A stretch of 21,907 nucleotides of DNA, taken from the NCBI GenBank assembly GCA_049999725.1, contig JBNGIS010003565.1, positions 1 through 21,907 of the forward strand, in the 5' to 3' direction. The stretch comes from Haplomitrium mnioides (Eukaryota; Marchantiophyta; Haplomitriopsida; Calobryales). A program made the translations under genes and the position numbers. The notes under the pieces were generated by a model. That model searched no databases and had not been told where the DNA came from. It saw nothing but the letters and a program-made list of their open reading frames with translations. Shown piece after piece: positions 1-9,433 of the stretch (the stretch's first letter is position 1; each line of letters opens with the position of its first letter).

Positions 1-539
1 TGTTTTCACAAAAACTTGGATTTTGGATATAATACATTCCAAAGCCATAAATTTCAAACAAATGTTAAAATTAAGTCATTTTGAAAAAAGATTTTGCAGC
101 ACAAACTTCATGTCTGCATAGACATGATGCCACTTCAAACTTATTATTTGAAAAATAAATAGAAAACTTGGGGAAAAGCCCAAGCGGGTCAGGAGTTAGG
201 AGAATCGGTTTGGAGTATCATGGCACAAAAGCTTCGAAAACCAAACCTTGTTAGAAATTCAGAGCTCTAATTTGAAGTCCATGCAAGAAAAAGGCTTTCA
301 CCTCTGCCTCAAAATCCATGTGTGCTAAGGGTTAAGTAGTTAAGTCTTACAAGGGTTTAGCAATTCAAAAGTGCTTAAAATTTAGAAATCCATATGTTCA
401 AAGGAGTTAATAGTCAAAATCAAAAAGGCTAGAGCAACCCAACAAGCAATGGGTTTAGAAATTTGCATCAGATTCTAATTAAGTAGAGTGTTTCAAGTTT
501 TGGATCAAAGTCCCTACAAACAAAGGGTTCCATGTTCCA

Positions 540-1076
540 CATGAGAGTCAATATGTGCATAAGATTCTAAATTCTACACTTGAGTCTTGGCACATAGAAG
601 ATTCCGAGCTCCTTATTAGAGTTTATATGTGTATAAGACTTTTACTTCTACATCAAAGTCTATGCACGTATAGTGTCTCGACATTTTTCTTTGCATTTAA
701 TCAACTTGTTAGTGTTGGATTGAATATTCAATGCACATGAAATTGTCTTTTAAAATTGTCATCATCAATACATATTTCACATAGGGTCAAAAACAACAAC
801 AACAATTCATCGCCTTGCTTTGACTCTAGTTGTGCATGAGATTGAAAGAAACAATGACAAACTCTATATGTGCATAAGGCTACAAACCACAATGATTCAA
901 TATCTTGCTTCACTCTGGGTATGCTTTGGATTGAAAGCAATAATAGCAAAACCCATACACACATAGGGTCACAAAAAACAACAACAACAACAACAATTTC
1001 TACGATGCATTTGACTCTCAACATACTTAGGATTCAAACAAAAAATAACAACCCCTATGCGCGCAGAGAGTCACAA
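540..1076 (-). repeat. Degenerate ~90-bp tandem subrepeats, likely LTR U3
   Basis: On the plus strand a module recurs whose anchor is GGGTCACAAA or a variant, preceded by a TATGTGCATA-like stretch and followed by CAA runs. Anchors lie at about 784, 878, 966 and 1068, so spacing is 94, 88 and 102 bases. A fifth copy lies far away near 9407, next to a TATA-bearing LTR-like core. (CAA)n runs sit at about 790-807 and 977-997. Looser pieces of the same grammar (GAGTC plus TATGTGCATA) continue down to about 540. I infer U3 subrepeats of the old gypsy LTR. The short ORFs here look like chance frames in the repeat. Confidence 0.55.
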
Positions 1077-1078
1077 AT

Positions 1079-1203
1079 GTCATGCACATACACATTACTT
1101 AGACAACTACATCGTCCACACACATTCTATGACATCTACACACATACAATAGAGAACACCAAACAATTGAGTCTCATGCATATACAATATATGAAACCTC
1201 ACA
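1079..1203 (-). repeat. Second copy of LTR-start sequence (direct repeat)
   Basis: Read on the minus strand from 1203, this segment begins TGTGAGGT and closely matches the segment read from 1535 to 1411. Shared blocks include GAGACTCAATTGTTT, CTATTGTATGT and GTAGATGTCAT. The two copies lie about 332 bases apart in the same orientation, so one LTR start directly follows the end of another LTR-like unit. Beyond 1079 this copy runs into the ~90-bp subrepeats. It may be a second, nested or rearranged LTR. Confidence 0.5.
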
Positions 1204-1535
1204 AAGTTTTTTCTTGAGTGACATCTTCTCAAGAAATTTTGATCAATCATGCTTCTCTAAGAGCTGCAATACCTCAACTCTCCTCATGGTTCATATGACA
1301 TTGAGAGACAACCTTTTGATGAGAATACATGGCCTTATATACTTAGGCACAAAAAGACAAAAACTGAAAATACTTAAAAATAAAAATCTACTTGGAATGG
1401 TGTGGCAACTATTGTGCACATACACATCACTTACATAACTATATTGTCCATACATATTCCATGACATCTACAAACATACAATAGAGAGAAGTAAACAATT
1501 GAGTCTCATCTTCACACAATTCATGAGACCTCACA
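1204..1535 (-). repeat. Putative 3' LTR of the decayed Ty3/gypsy element
   Basis: The LTR-like unit begins on the minus strand at 1535 with TGTGAGGT, just after a purine-rich AGCTAGGAGGCAAT stretch (1536-1549) that could be a degraded polypurine tract. It lies downstream of the gypsy integrase and PHD relics, where a 3' LTR should be. A TATA box, TATATAAGG, lies at 1341-1333. The block 1262-1398 is about 80% identical by eye to 9173-9310, which also carries a TATA box. The 3' end is poorly defined and the expected terminal CA is not clear. A small ORF on the plus strand here is incidental. Confidence 0.5.
1333..1341 (-). promoter_or_regulatory. TATA box in gypsy 3' LTR relic
   Basis: The minus strand reads TATATAAGG. 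The same element, TATATAAAG, lies at the matching place (9252-9244) in the related copy at the other end of the inferred element. Conservation in both copies supports a former LTR promoter. Whether it is active cannot be judged here. Confidence 0.45.
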
Positions 1536-1710
1536 ATTGCCTCCTAGCTAGTGATCAAGTTCCTTAACACTAGCAAGCCATTTGTCTCCTATAAAATTGA
1601 TATACACCTATTGATGTAAAGACTAGGAGGCTGAGTGCAATGGAGCCCTATTATTTACCTCTTATAATCTATACCAACCTTACAACTCAATGGAACTAGT
1701 TGTTCTATCA

Positions 1711-1832
1711 ACAATGAGGGTAGAACCATGATTTGTCAGGAATAGTAACCAATAGATGCGTCAAACATGACATATGCCATCCTCACAAATCAACATAGTG
1801 GCTGCTTCCTTAGGAAAACCACATAACATACA
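1711..1832 (-). pseudogene. Degenerate PHD finger downstream of gypsy integrase
   Basis: Read on the minus strand from 1832, the frame continuing out of the integrase C-terminal region encodes CMLCGFPKEAATMLIC. After a one-base frame change near 1780 it continues GWHMSCLTHLLVTIP and then WFYPHC. This is the order of a PHD zinc finger: C-x2-C, a hydrophobic stretch ending in C, W-H-x2-C, a P-x-L..IP segment, and a final C-x2-C. The fourth Cys is missing at the frameshift (several codons appear lost), and the first Cys of the last pair reads Tyr. PHD fingers bind histone H3 tails; in a retroelement one could act in target-site choice, as chromodomains do in chromoviruses. That role is inference. 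The copy here is dead. Confidence 0.6.
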
Positions 1833-1835
1833 TCT

Positions 1836-2450
1836 CAAACTTGAGGTAACTCATGCCACACTAGGGTCCATAGTACCATCAATGTTTAGAAGGTGATAAT
1901 GTGCATGATTATGCACATGGTCCTTTCAAGCCATACCATCATGTCCCTTCAACTGCAAAACTCTCGAAGGCAGTACCTTACGTACATGTAGAATCTATCG
2001 CTTAGTAGTGATATCAAGTGTTGTGAGTGTTGTTTGCTGCAAATACACATAATCACTAAGATGAAACCTCCAAATCCTAGTGCAATATCCACCTCCACAT
2101 ATGGTAGCATAGCGCAAAGTATCACAATGTTGAGCAATGGCAAGGTTGTCAAATGTCATAGCCATAATCCTCTCAAACACCTCCGCTCTCTATGAACATG
2201 CTTGCACCCAAACATCTAAATCATCCAAATCCACAACCATAGTAGCTTCACATCAAATAGAAGAGGGTGGATGAGGTTCCCAATTATAGAGTAGAAAACA
2301 AGTTGAAAAAGATCCCAAAGTTGCTTGCTTACTAAACCTGTAACCCATCGCAAGGCATCATAACTAAAGATCCCAATCCCCATAGTGACTAGCTTGCAAA
2401 CCATACTTACGATGGGTCTCTATGGTCTTAAGGCTGACTCAGTCCCTATA
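1836..2450 (-). pseudogene. Ty3/gypsy integrase C-terminal part, decayed
   Basis: The minus strand carries the end of the integrase core and the C-terminal domain. Recognisable pieces, in order, are a GLQASHYGDWDL segment (near 2410-2369), a YRFSKQATLGSFS segment (near 2350-2310), VVDLDDLDVWVQA (near 2245), then IAQHCDTLRYATICGGGY, WRFHLSDYVYLQQTT and a VRKVLPSRVLQLKGHDG strand. They continue to a DHVHNHAHYHL segment near 1900. A Trp codon expected after HDGMA reads TGA, and there are further stops. I could not find the HHCC zinc motif or the first part of the DDE core between 2450 and 2700, so that part is probably deleted or scrambled. The PHD finger follows in the same frame. Confidence 0.75.
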
Positions 2451-2739
2451 CTTAGTCACTATGGCCTTAAGCTTGACTTGGGACTTTAATCAAATTATAT
2501 TCTATTCTATTCTCTGGCATCAAGTTGTCCATTTTAAATACCTATGCATAGATACTCTAGCACATACCCATCCTTGTGAATATTTTGAATCAAACTAGAA
2601 TTAAATCCTCAACTCAGTCTCTTGTTGAGGTTTTGAGAACAACTTTATCAACAAGAGCAGCCACCAATCCACTCCAAGCTTACATATAAGAAAGAAAGGC
2701 ATACGCATGGAACTCTGGCACCATCTCTTAATCAAACTC

Positions 2740-3420
2740 CTCTTGCCAACACACACCAGTCACATCATGTTGCCTTGTGGATGGGTTACCACTCAATCCA
2801 TCTGCATCCAAGTTGGTTGCACCAAGCATATGAACCACTTAGAAGTCATACTCCTGCAACAGCAATGCCCACTTGACAAGCTTGCTTGTGAGTTTATCAA
2901 AGTCTACAACCATTTGAGAGGCTAATGATCTATCACCAAAGTGAGCAGAGTACCAAACAAATAGCAACAAAAGAGTGTTGTAGCTCACACTAGTGCCAAA
3001 CACTCAGACTCTCTCATAGAAACTATGCTTAGCCTCATTAAAATTATTCAATCTGCTTGCAAATGCAACAACAAACTCTTCTCTCTTATCATCTTTTTGG
3101 GTAAGCACCGCTCTCAACTATGCTATACTCCAAATAGTGTGAATCTGAAATGGTCACCCTCTAAGAGGTCTCCTCAAAATAGCCATTGAAGTCAATCTAT
3201 CTTCAACTCTCAACTCTGCTATACTCCAAACAGTGTGAAGCTGAAATGGTCTCCCTCCAAGAGGTCTCATCAAAATAAACGTTGAAGTAAATCTGTATTT
3301 CAACTCTTGTAAGGCCCTCTCTTGGTCTTCATCCCAAATCCATTCTTGATTTTACTTGGTGAGCATGGTCAAGGGCTTGGAAGTTTGGCTGAAACCTTTC
3401 ACATATCTTATGCAATAACC
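2740..3420 (-). pseudogene. Ty3/gypsy RNase H region, decayed, with internal duplication
   Basis: On the minus strand, going down from 3420, the sequence shows a connection segment (VGYCIRYVKGFSQTSKPL), then WIWDEDQERALQELK, a TFILMRPLGGRPFQLHT strand, and farther on LVKWALLLQEYDF, then HMLGATNLDADGLS near 2800. This is the usual order for the RNase H domain of plant Ty3/gypsy polyproteins. The domain is interrupted by a tandem duplication of about 96 bases (3115-3307) and by several stops and frameshifts. The plus-strand ORF at 2707-2925 is only its antisense. Confidence 0.75.
3115..3307 (-). repeat. 96/97-bp tandem duplication inside gypsy RNase H
   Basis: Positions 3115-3210 (96 bases) and 3211-3307 (97 bases) are diverged direct copies. 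Both contain TGCTATACTCCAAA, AGTGTGAA, CTGAAATGGT and AAGAGGTCTC on the plus strand. On the coding strand both encode the same RNase H strand, ending PFQLHT in one and PFQIHT in the other. The duplication therefore arose within the element after or during its coding life, and both copies have since drifted. Confidence 0.8.
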
Positions 3421-4202
3421 AACTAATCTAAAAAATGCACAAACTTTACTCACATCAGTGAGTTGTCAAATTCAGCAATGACACTCACCTTGGTTTGCTA
3501 CACACCCAACCCTCCTAGATAGATAGATAGAATGTCCTAGATACTCAATCTGGTTCCAAAAGAATTTGCACTTGTCTAAATGCAACTTCAAATGAGTGTT
3601 TTGAACACCACCTGCAGATGCTTTGGTGCTCATCCACATATGTTGAATATATCATAACATTGTTGATGTAACAAAGTCCAAGCTTGCAAGAACTCCATCC
3701 ATCACCCTTTAGAATTCAAATGATGCGTTCTTCAACCCAAATGGTAAGAACAACTACTGATACAATTGGTATTCCCATGTACATCAATACTCCAAAACAT
3801 TGTTTTGGCCTTGTTCTCTTGTCTCAATAGCATTTGATGATACCCTGCCCTCAAATCCAACAAGCTAAAGGTCTTAGCATGTCCAACTACATGAAAGATC
3901 TTCTCTGGTGTAGACATAACATACCTATCAGACTTGGTTTGCCAATTGATATGACAATAGTCACCACACATCCTTCTATCGGTGTTGTTTCCATGCACAT
4001 CCTTCTTGATTAGCATAACCATGGTAGATGCGTATTCCTCATATGACACCTCCACCAATCCAACCTTTAACAAATCTTGCATCATGGTTTGTATCAACCT
4101 TCTCTCCACCACACTATAGCAATATGGATGTAAAATAATAAGTACATCACTAGCCAACTCAATCCAAATATCTGGTCTTCTAAAGGTCCTCAGACCCTTC
4201 AT
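3420..4202 (-). pseudogene. Ty3/gypsy reverse transcriptase, decayed
   Basis: The frame from 4202 down to 3732 is open for 156 codons. It reads through the fingers region (LIQTMMQDLLKVGLVEVS, then YASTMVMLIKKD), RMCGDYCHIN, DRYVMSTPEKIF and FSLLDLRAGYHQM near codons 112-124. That segment holds the first catalytic Asp, which is intact (3857-3855). After frameshifts come FLPFGLKNASFEF, a stop, RVMDGVLASLDF, and the active-site turn, which reads YINN (3670-3659) where the family has YIDD. Then follow VDEHQ and LDKCKFFWNQIEYLGHS. A GATA-type microsatellite lies at 3516-3530. The enzyme is inactive from several independent lesions. Confidence 0.85.
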
Positions 4203-4403
4203 ACTAAAAGCAAAACAATGCGAATAACCAAGTAAAAGCTAATGTACCTCTACACTCTAACCTCTTGTCAACTATAGTCCAACTTGTGGCTCTCACAATG
4301 GTTAGACGATCTTCTTGCCTCACATCTGGCTTTGCTGAGATCTGACTGGCTGAAATGTGATGTGGTGAAGTCAGACCTGAACCGTAATCCGTTGAAATAC
4401 CAC

Positions 4404-4997
4404 TCACTTTGGCTGAAATAAGATCTCTGGAAAAATGATTTGTTGCAATTTTGAATGTGTGGACCATCCATAACATAGCCTCCCTAATGCTTGACACTGC
4501 ACCCCCAAAATAGCCTTAACTAATCCAAAAGAATGCATGTTGACTATTGGCAAGTCGATCATCCCAAAAAATCGCATCCTACGCTATTCAGCTACTCCCA
4601 AACTCACAATCCAAATAAGACAATTCAAATCCATGGCTTGTCCCAGCACATGGAGTTGGCGCTCGATTTCAGCTACATATGCAACAATAGTGGTTATAGT
4701 GGAAAATCCCATAGCCCTCTCTCTCTTGTCAACATTGGGTTCCACCAATTTCTATGAGGTTGCATTCCAAATAAGACCAAGGCCTCTTTCTCGAAATGCA
4801 TAAGACATAAGATGACTCACCAATATGGTAAATGCTCCACGAAGTCGACCTATCATATTGACTAACGTCAATGGTGGGTGGCCACCATAAAGCACTCTTT
4901 GAGCATGGCATCCATAATCCAAAATGTCATTCTCAATGACATTTGGTGACCTCACAATCATGTCAAAAGCTTGTTTCAGCACTTTAGTAGGCAGCAA
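4404..4997 (-). pseudogene. Unidentified decayed reading frame between gag and RT
   Basis: On the minus strand one frame runs from 4997 to 4404 with only two stops, both TAG (4754-4752 and 4586-4584), giving about 195 codons. It includes ENDILDYGCHAQRVLYGG, RLRGAFTILVSHLMSYAF, RERGLGLIWNA, RERAMGFSTITTIVAYVAEI and GQAMDLNCL. The composition looks like a folded, helical protein. It lies upstream of the RT relic, where a gypsy element usually has its protease. I see no DS/TG-type aspartic protease motif, and I do not recognise the family. It could be part of a gag-pro polyprotein of an unfamiliar lineage or a captured host sequence. Possible upstream continuation in another frame (IVMDQLAA) lies near 5015-5035. 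Confidence 0.5.
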
Positions 4998-4999
4998 GT

Positions 5000-6190
5000 T
5001 GGTCCATCACAATTGTAGATAGTGTGTTTGTGATCTTGGTTATATAACATCCAACAATACTGCATGCCCAATCTAAGATCGCACTTGATGAACACTCTCC
5101 ACAAGGTGTTGGCGATTATCTACCAAGATCGGTACATTCTCCAAGATTTACGTTGGAGAGGGTACCTGAAAGAGAAGGAGATGATGTAGGGAACTCAACA
5201 TCTTCCAAAACAATTTTGAGCAAGGGTCTTGCAACCATTGGCCCAAACCAACCCTTGATTGGCTATGCCATCGCCATCCAACAATTAATAAATGATTCAA
5301 TTCCACTCCAACTAAGTGGTGTGCCTCCAGCAGTAAAGTGTGGATTGGCAATACATGCAGATAACCTTGCACCGCACTAACTAAAAGCAATTATGGATAA
5401 TGCTCAACCATCAACGCCACATACCTCAAGGAGATTCTTTAGGCAATCTTACCTTTCTCCTTATACAAATACTGACGGACTAGAAACCTTGCTTCTAGCA
5501 TAGCAGTAAGCCTTATACTTCTGCCACTAAGCAAACAAATTCCAATAAACAAACACCATTAGCAGGGTAGTGCCATGAAATTGGCATAGTATATAGTTGA
5601 GAAAGATTCACAAGTGCACATGTGACAGAACCATCCAACACAGGATATAGTGCAAATGCATTATGCTAAGCATCTTCAACCAATTTGGATGCTTGTAGCT
5701 ACTACAACCTCCCCCTACTTCTACTTGTAGGAATCACCTCACTTGACAATGATGCTGATCTTGCAAACTCTAGATCAATGGAAGCATTGTTGACTACATG
5801 TGCATTCCCTTCCAACAAATCAAAATAATTGGTCATCACCCCATAAGCTATGATATTAGACCACTAACCGGTCGACTAAATTTGACAAGCAACTTGCTCA
5901 CTTGTGCCTCTCTAGATTCCCATCTAGTTTGATAGGACACAAACTCGTCCCAAAACAAATAGTAAACCCTATTGGATATAACATTATACACCTGACCAAG
6001 ACGTTATAGGACTCAACCTTGGTGAGTATGGCTCAAGCACTTATATATGAGTTACTTGTGGGATGATCAACTTGCACTCTAAGCTCAACCTCTCCGCATG
6101 TGATGTGTTGTGTTGGTGAAGGTCCTCCCTAGAAGTAAAGACTCTTCAGCTTGTCAGTCCTTTAGCTTGTCAGTCCTTATGCCTTAGCGA
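5000..6190. other. Decayed element interior without clear domains
   Basis: Between the unidentified frame and the gag relic no domain can be named with confidence. On the minus strand short open pieces appear, for example YYLFWDEFVSYQTRWES near 5900-5960, which may be further gag debris. ORFs of 75-80 codons at 5148-5390 on both strands overlap each other and resemble nothing I know. I infer the region is internal gypsy sequence because recognisable gag and RT flank it. Confidence 0.35.
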
Positions 6191-6662
6191 TTTTGTCTCA
6201 ACAACTCAAAAAACTTGACCACAAGGTTCAACATAAGATTGTCTCCACTCTCTGTTCCATTGACTAGAGTAAGTGTACCAAAAACTCCTCCCGCCCTTCA
6301 AGCACCAATGTTATTGCTAGTGCCACTAGAAGATGCAGTATGGATCGTAGAGTAATGGGCACTCGCCCTTCTACCATAGGTAATAGAGACATAATTGGGT
6401 GACCAATATTGTCTCTAGTCCTCAATCTCAATCAAATGGGCCTATTGAAATTCTTGATAGTCATCCATTGAAAAGCTTTCTAGATGAAAAAACCCTTCCA
6501 TGGCATGAAAGGTTTAAAAAGAGTAGCATTTTGCAATGTTTTTAGATCGCACCATGTGTCAAACTCATGGACAAAATCATCCAAGTCAATAATGCCTACT
6601 ACACCAAAGAATATTCTTAGGCCTTTTGTGGCCTCATACATCTTATCCATATCCCATGACAA
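6190..6662 (-). pseudogene. Ty3/gypsy gag-like relic
   Basis: The minus-strand frame starting at 6662 reads ATKGLRIFFGVVG, IDLDDFVHEFDTWCDL, LFKPFMPWKGFFI, and stops at 6480. In the neighbouring frame it continues MDDYQEFQ, stop, AHLIEIED, stop, RQYWSPNYVSITYGRR and so on. The pattern of a short F-x-G element, a D-x-F..FDTWC segment and a W-K-G-F/L-F segment is that of plant Ty3/gypsy capsid (retrotransposon gag) domains. The stop after EIED sits where a Trp (DWRQ) would be expected, a TGG to TAG change. No zinc knuckle was found. Assignment rests on recognition by eye. Confidence 0.55.
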
Positions 6663-6689
6663 AGGGGAATGTACTTGAGTGCTCGGAAG

Positions 6690-9160
6690 AGTTTCCTCCT
6701 CTTTGTTTGATGTGTGGTTACTTACCAGCTATTCAGCTGCTCTAACTATAGGTTGAAATTGTATGCTACTACGAGTGAATATATATTGCAACCTTCCACT
6801 TCCTGGCTCTGTATTGACCTATTCTCAGCTAAAACTCGCCTACTACTCACAGATTGTGATGTTGCCACTCATCTCCTTTTCGACAAGTCGGTTGATATGC
6901 ACAAATCGGCACAAGTGACCCTTTCTTCTTCTTTGAACAGGGCACACTTTCCTTTCCAATCCTAGTTGATTGGTCTTCTTCTCAATCTACAAAAAGAATT
7001 GAAAACAAATCAAATCATAACACTTTTGCTCTTCTCCTGATCATTGTCGACCAATTTTTGTTTTTTGCCTTTTGCTAGACTCAAAGTGTGCTTTGCAATT
7101 CAGGTCTGAAACTTACTGGGTGCTTCAATCAATGAGTTCTAAATTTTTTTCTTGATTTTCTGCAAACAAATTTTTAGTTTCTACTACTTTACTTGAGCAA
7201 AAATCTAGGCTTCCAGAAAACCTATGCCTTGGGAGCATGCTGGTGGACTTTCCCACCACCCTTGCATAGCTTAATAAAGGGTGTGGTTGAGCCTTGCTTT
7301 GAATTCAGAAACTCTGTAATTGTTTTTCACTGAAAACACTACTTTTAATTTTGCTAGAGTTCATATTACCCCTGTTTTGTGTTGCAAATAGAATTATGAT
7401 AGCCATGCTCTTATGAAACTCTCACCTACAAACAAAGTATGTGCTCTTCTAGGTCAGATCAAAGTTGTCTTGTCGGCCCAAAACATAGTAACTCCCTCTT
7501 GCAGTATTCTATCCTGGCTCCTTCACAACAAACTGTATGAGAACAAGCGACCAACTCTGGCTGAAAACTTGTTCTTGCTTCACCTTTTGAATGAGAGCTC
7601 GAACCAAATTTACCTTTAGCTTATAACAGAGCCTACTTCCACTACATGCCAAAGTAGGTTTCTCTTCAACTTAGATCAAAGGATTCAACCTTGTTAGATC
7701 AAAGGTTTTGTCTACCTCTTTGAATCTACCTCTTAAGATCACAGGTTCTTTCTACTTAGCCAATGTCCTTTTGGAATTGCAATCAAGGGACTCTTCTAAA
7801 ACAAAACGAATCCTCTTTGATGTTTCTTCTTCTATTTTGAAGTTCCCAAACTCTAATCTTTCTCCAAAACAAAATGTGCCTTGCTCTCAAGTCAAGCACT
7901 TCTCGAGTGAATATTGCCCAAGGTTCTCAACCTGATAGAGTGCAGTCACATTTTGCACCAACTCCACAAAGAAGAGCAAATGATACTCTACTACATAGCA
8001 TCTCTATACCAGCCCACAACTCTTGACCCAATGCTGAATCAAATTGCACTACCTTGAAACATTTCCAATTTCTCCACTGTGCAATGAAGACAGAGACAAC
8101 ATGGACTTGGCACTAGCCAAAACCAAGCTCCTTTCTGCCCAAATATTTCAACAACCTACTTGGTTTCCTTTGTTTTGTAATTTACTAAATCTCTGTTTTG
8201 ATCTACTTTGTAATTGTTACCAGCCTCTCCATTGACTTGACCATATTTTGAATAGTCTTTTGAATGGTTCGTTAAGCTCTCATAATGCTCCCAAAACTAC
8301 AATTGCTCCAATATCAAGCACTAAGCCTCTATACCCTTTGCTCCATAAACAAAGCACTATGTTCGAGGAGATTAAAAACTTCAAATCAGTCTACTTCCTA
8401 GCAACTTCCTAATTCCAAATCCCATTAAGATGACAATGTCATGTTGTTCGAAGCAATATCTCACTTATTGGCCTTGCCAAGAAATTGTAGCCATTGCTTC
8501 TTAGAAATGTTTTATACAACAACAAACCTTTCTCAATCTGCAAGCCCAAAAATCTACTCAAAACCCTACAAGATAAAGATATTGCCTTCAAAACAAAACC
8601 TCGACAAATACCTTACAAATCTTGAATGCTCTTTCAAAAATATCTACAGCTCAAAAGTTCTCAGCAAGTTTACTCTATTGCAATAAGATGCCAATGTTCC
8701 TCTTACAAACTCCTCTTGGAAAACCTTTGAAAAATATTGACCAAGATTTGGCTTCCTCTACAAAGTGCTTCTTCAATCTCTACTTGAAAACCAAGGAATC
8801 CTTTGCCTTTCTTGGGCAAAAATCTGAAGAGCCTTATGCAATTAATGTTATATGAAAACTAGAGCAGCAAGGGTCATTCTATGCAGCAAAAATCAAATAG
8901 ACTACTTGAAGAGAATCCCTAAATCCTTATTGCTTAGCCTCTTTTTGATAAATTGATCGGTGAAGAAAAAAATGCCCCATATCCATCGATGCTCAGCAAA
9001 ATCATGAAATCCCTACGCAAAGATCTGACTTGGAAAAAATCCCACCAATAATTGGCCTTCGACAATGAAATTTGAATCTCTTGCGATCCTAAGACAAATT
9101 TTGAGGAGCAAGAGAAGTCGCGAAATCCTTAAAGATTGCTTCTTGATTTGTTCAAATGCA
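6690..9160. other. Non-coding stretch, probable gypsy leader region
   Basis: I see no recognisable protein domain on either strand. The plus strand is pyrimidine-rich and the minus strand purine-rich, with scattered ORFs of 60-80 codons. Between the LTR-like block at 9.17-9.43 kb and the gag relic it would correspond to the 5' leader of the minus-strand element. No Met-tRNA-type primer binding site (TGGTATCAGAGC) was found. Nested insertions cannot be excluded. Confidence 0.35.
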
Positions 9161-9172
9161 CACTTCTCCAGG

Positions 9173-9433
9173 AGTTGCAATACCTCAACTCTCCTTTTGG
9201 TTCAAATGACATCAAAAGCTAACCTTTCAATAAGAATACATGGCTTTATATACTTAGACACAAAAAGACAAAAAACTCAAAATACGTTAAAATACAAATC
9301 TACTTGGAATTGTATAACACAGACAACAAAAATAGTTCCTAGGCTCTTTTTGACTCTAGATGCATTTACGATTCAAACCAACAATAACAAAACCTATGTG
9401 TGCATAGGGTCACAAAGAACAACATCTTTTTAG
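9173..9433 (-). repeat. Putative 5' LTR relic of the decayed gypsy element
   Basis: Block 9173-9310 matches 1262-1398 (about 80% by eye). Shared pieces include GCAATACCTCAACTCTCC, TATATACTTAG, CACAAAAAGACAAAAA and CTACTTGGAAT on the plus strand. A TATA box (TATATAAAG, minus strand) lies at 9252-9244. Directly upstream in the minus-strand sense, 9340-9425 is one copy of the ~90-bp subrepeat seen several times at 0.78-1.07 kb. The roughly 7.9-kb spacing and same orientation, with gypsy pol between, fit the two LTRs of one old element. Homology fades below 9173, so the U5 side is not defined. Confidence 0.5.

Larger units (their letters stand above)
1204..9433 (-). mobile_element. Inferred ancient Ty3/gypsy element
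   Basis: LTR-like blocks at both ends in the same orientation, plus gag, RT, RNase H and integrase relics between them in the order RT, RNase H, integrase, make one Ty3/gypsy element the simplest reading. An aspartic protease was not found. The limits are approximate, since LTR ends and target-site duplications could not be fixed. Two separate insertions remain possible. Confidence 0.5.

Noticed and set aside
2707-2925. 72-codon plus-strand ORF
   Set aside because: It is antisense to the gypsy RNase H relic, whose minus-strand motifs are recognisable.
3516-3530. GATA microsatellite
   Set aside because: Only about four units; an ordinary short simple repeat inside the RT-RNase H relic.
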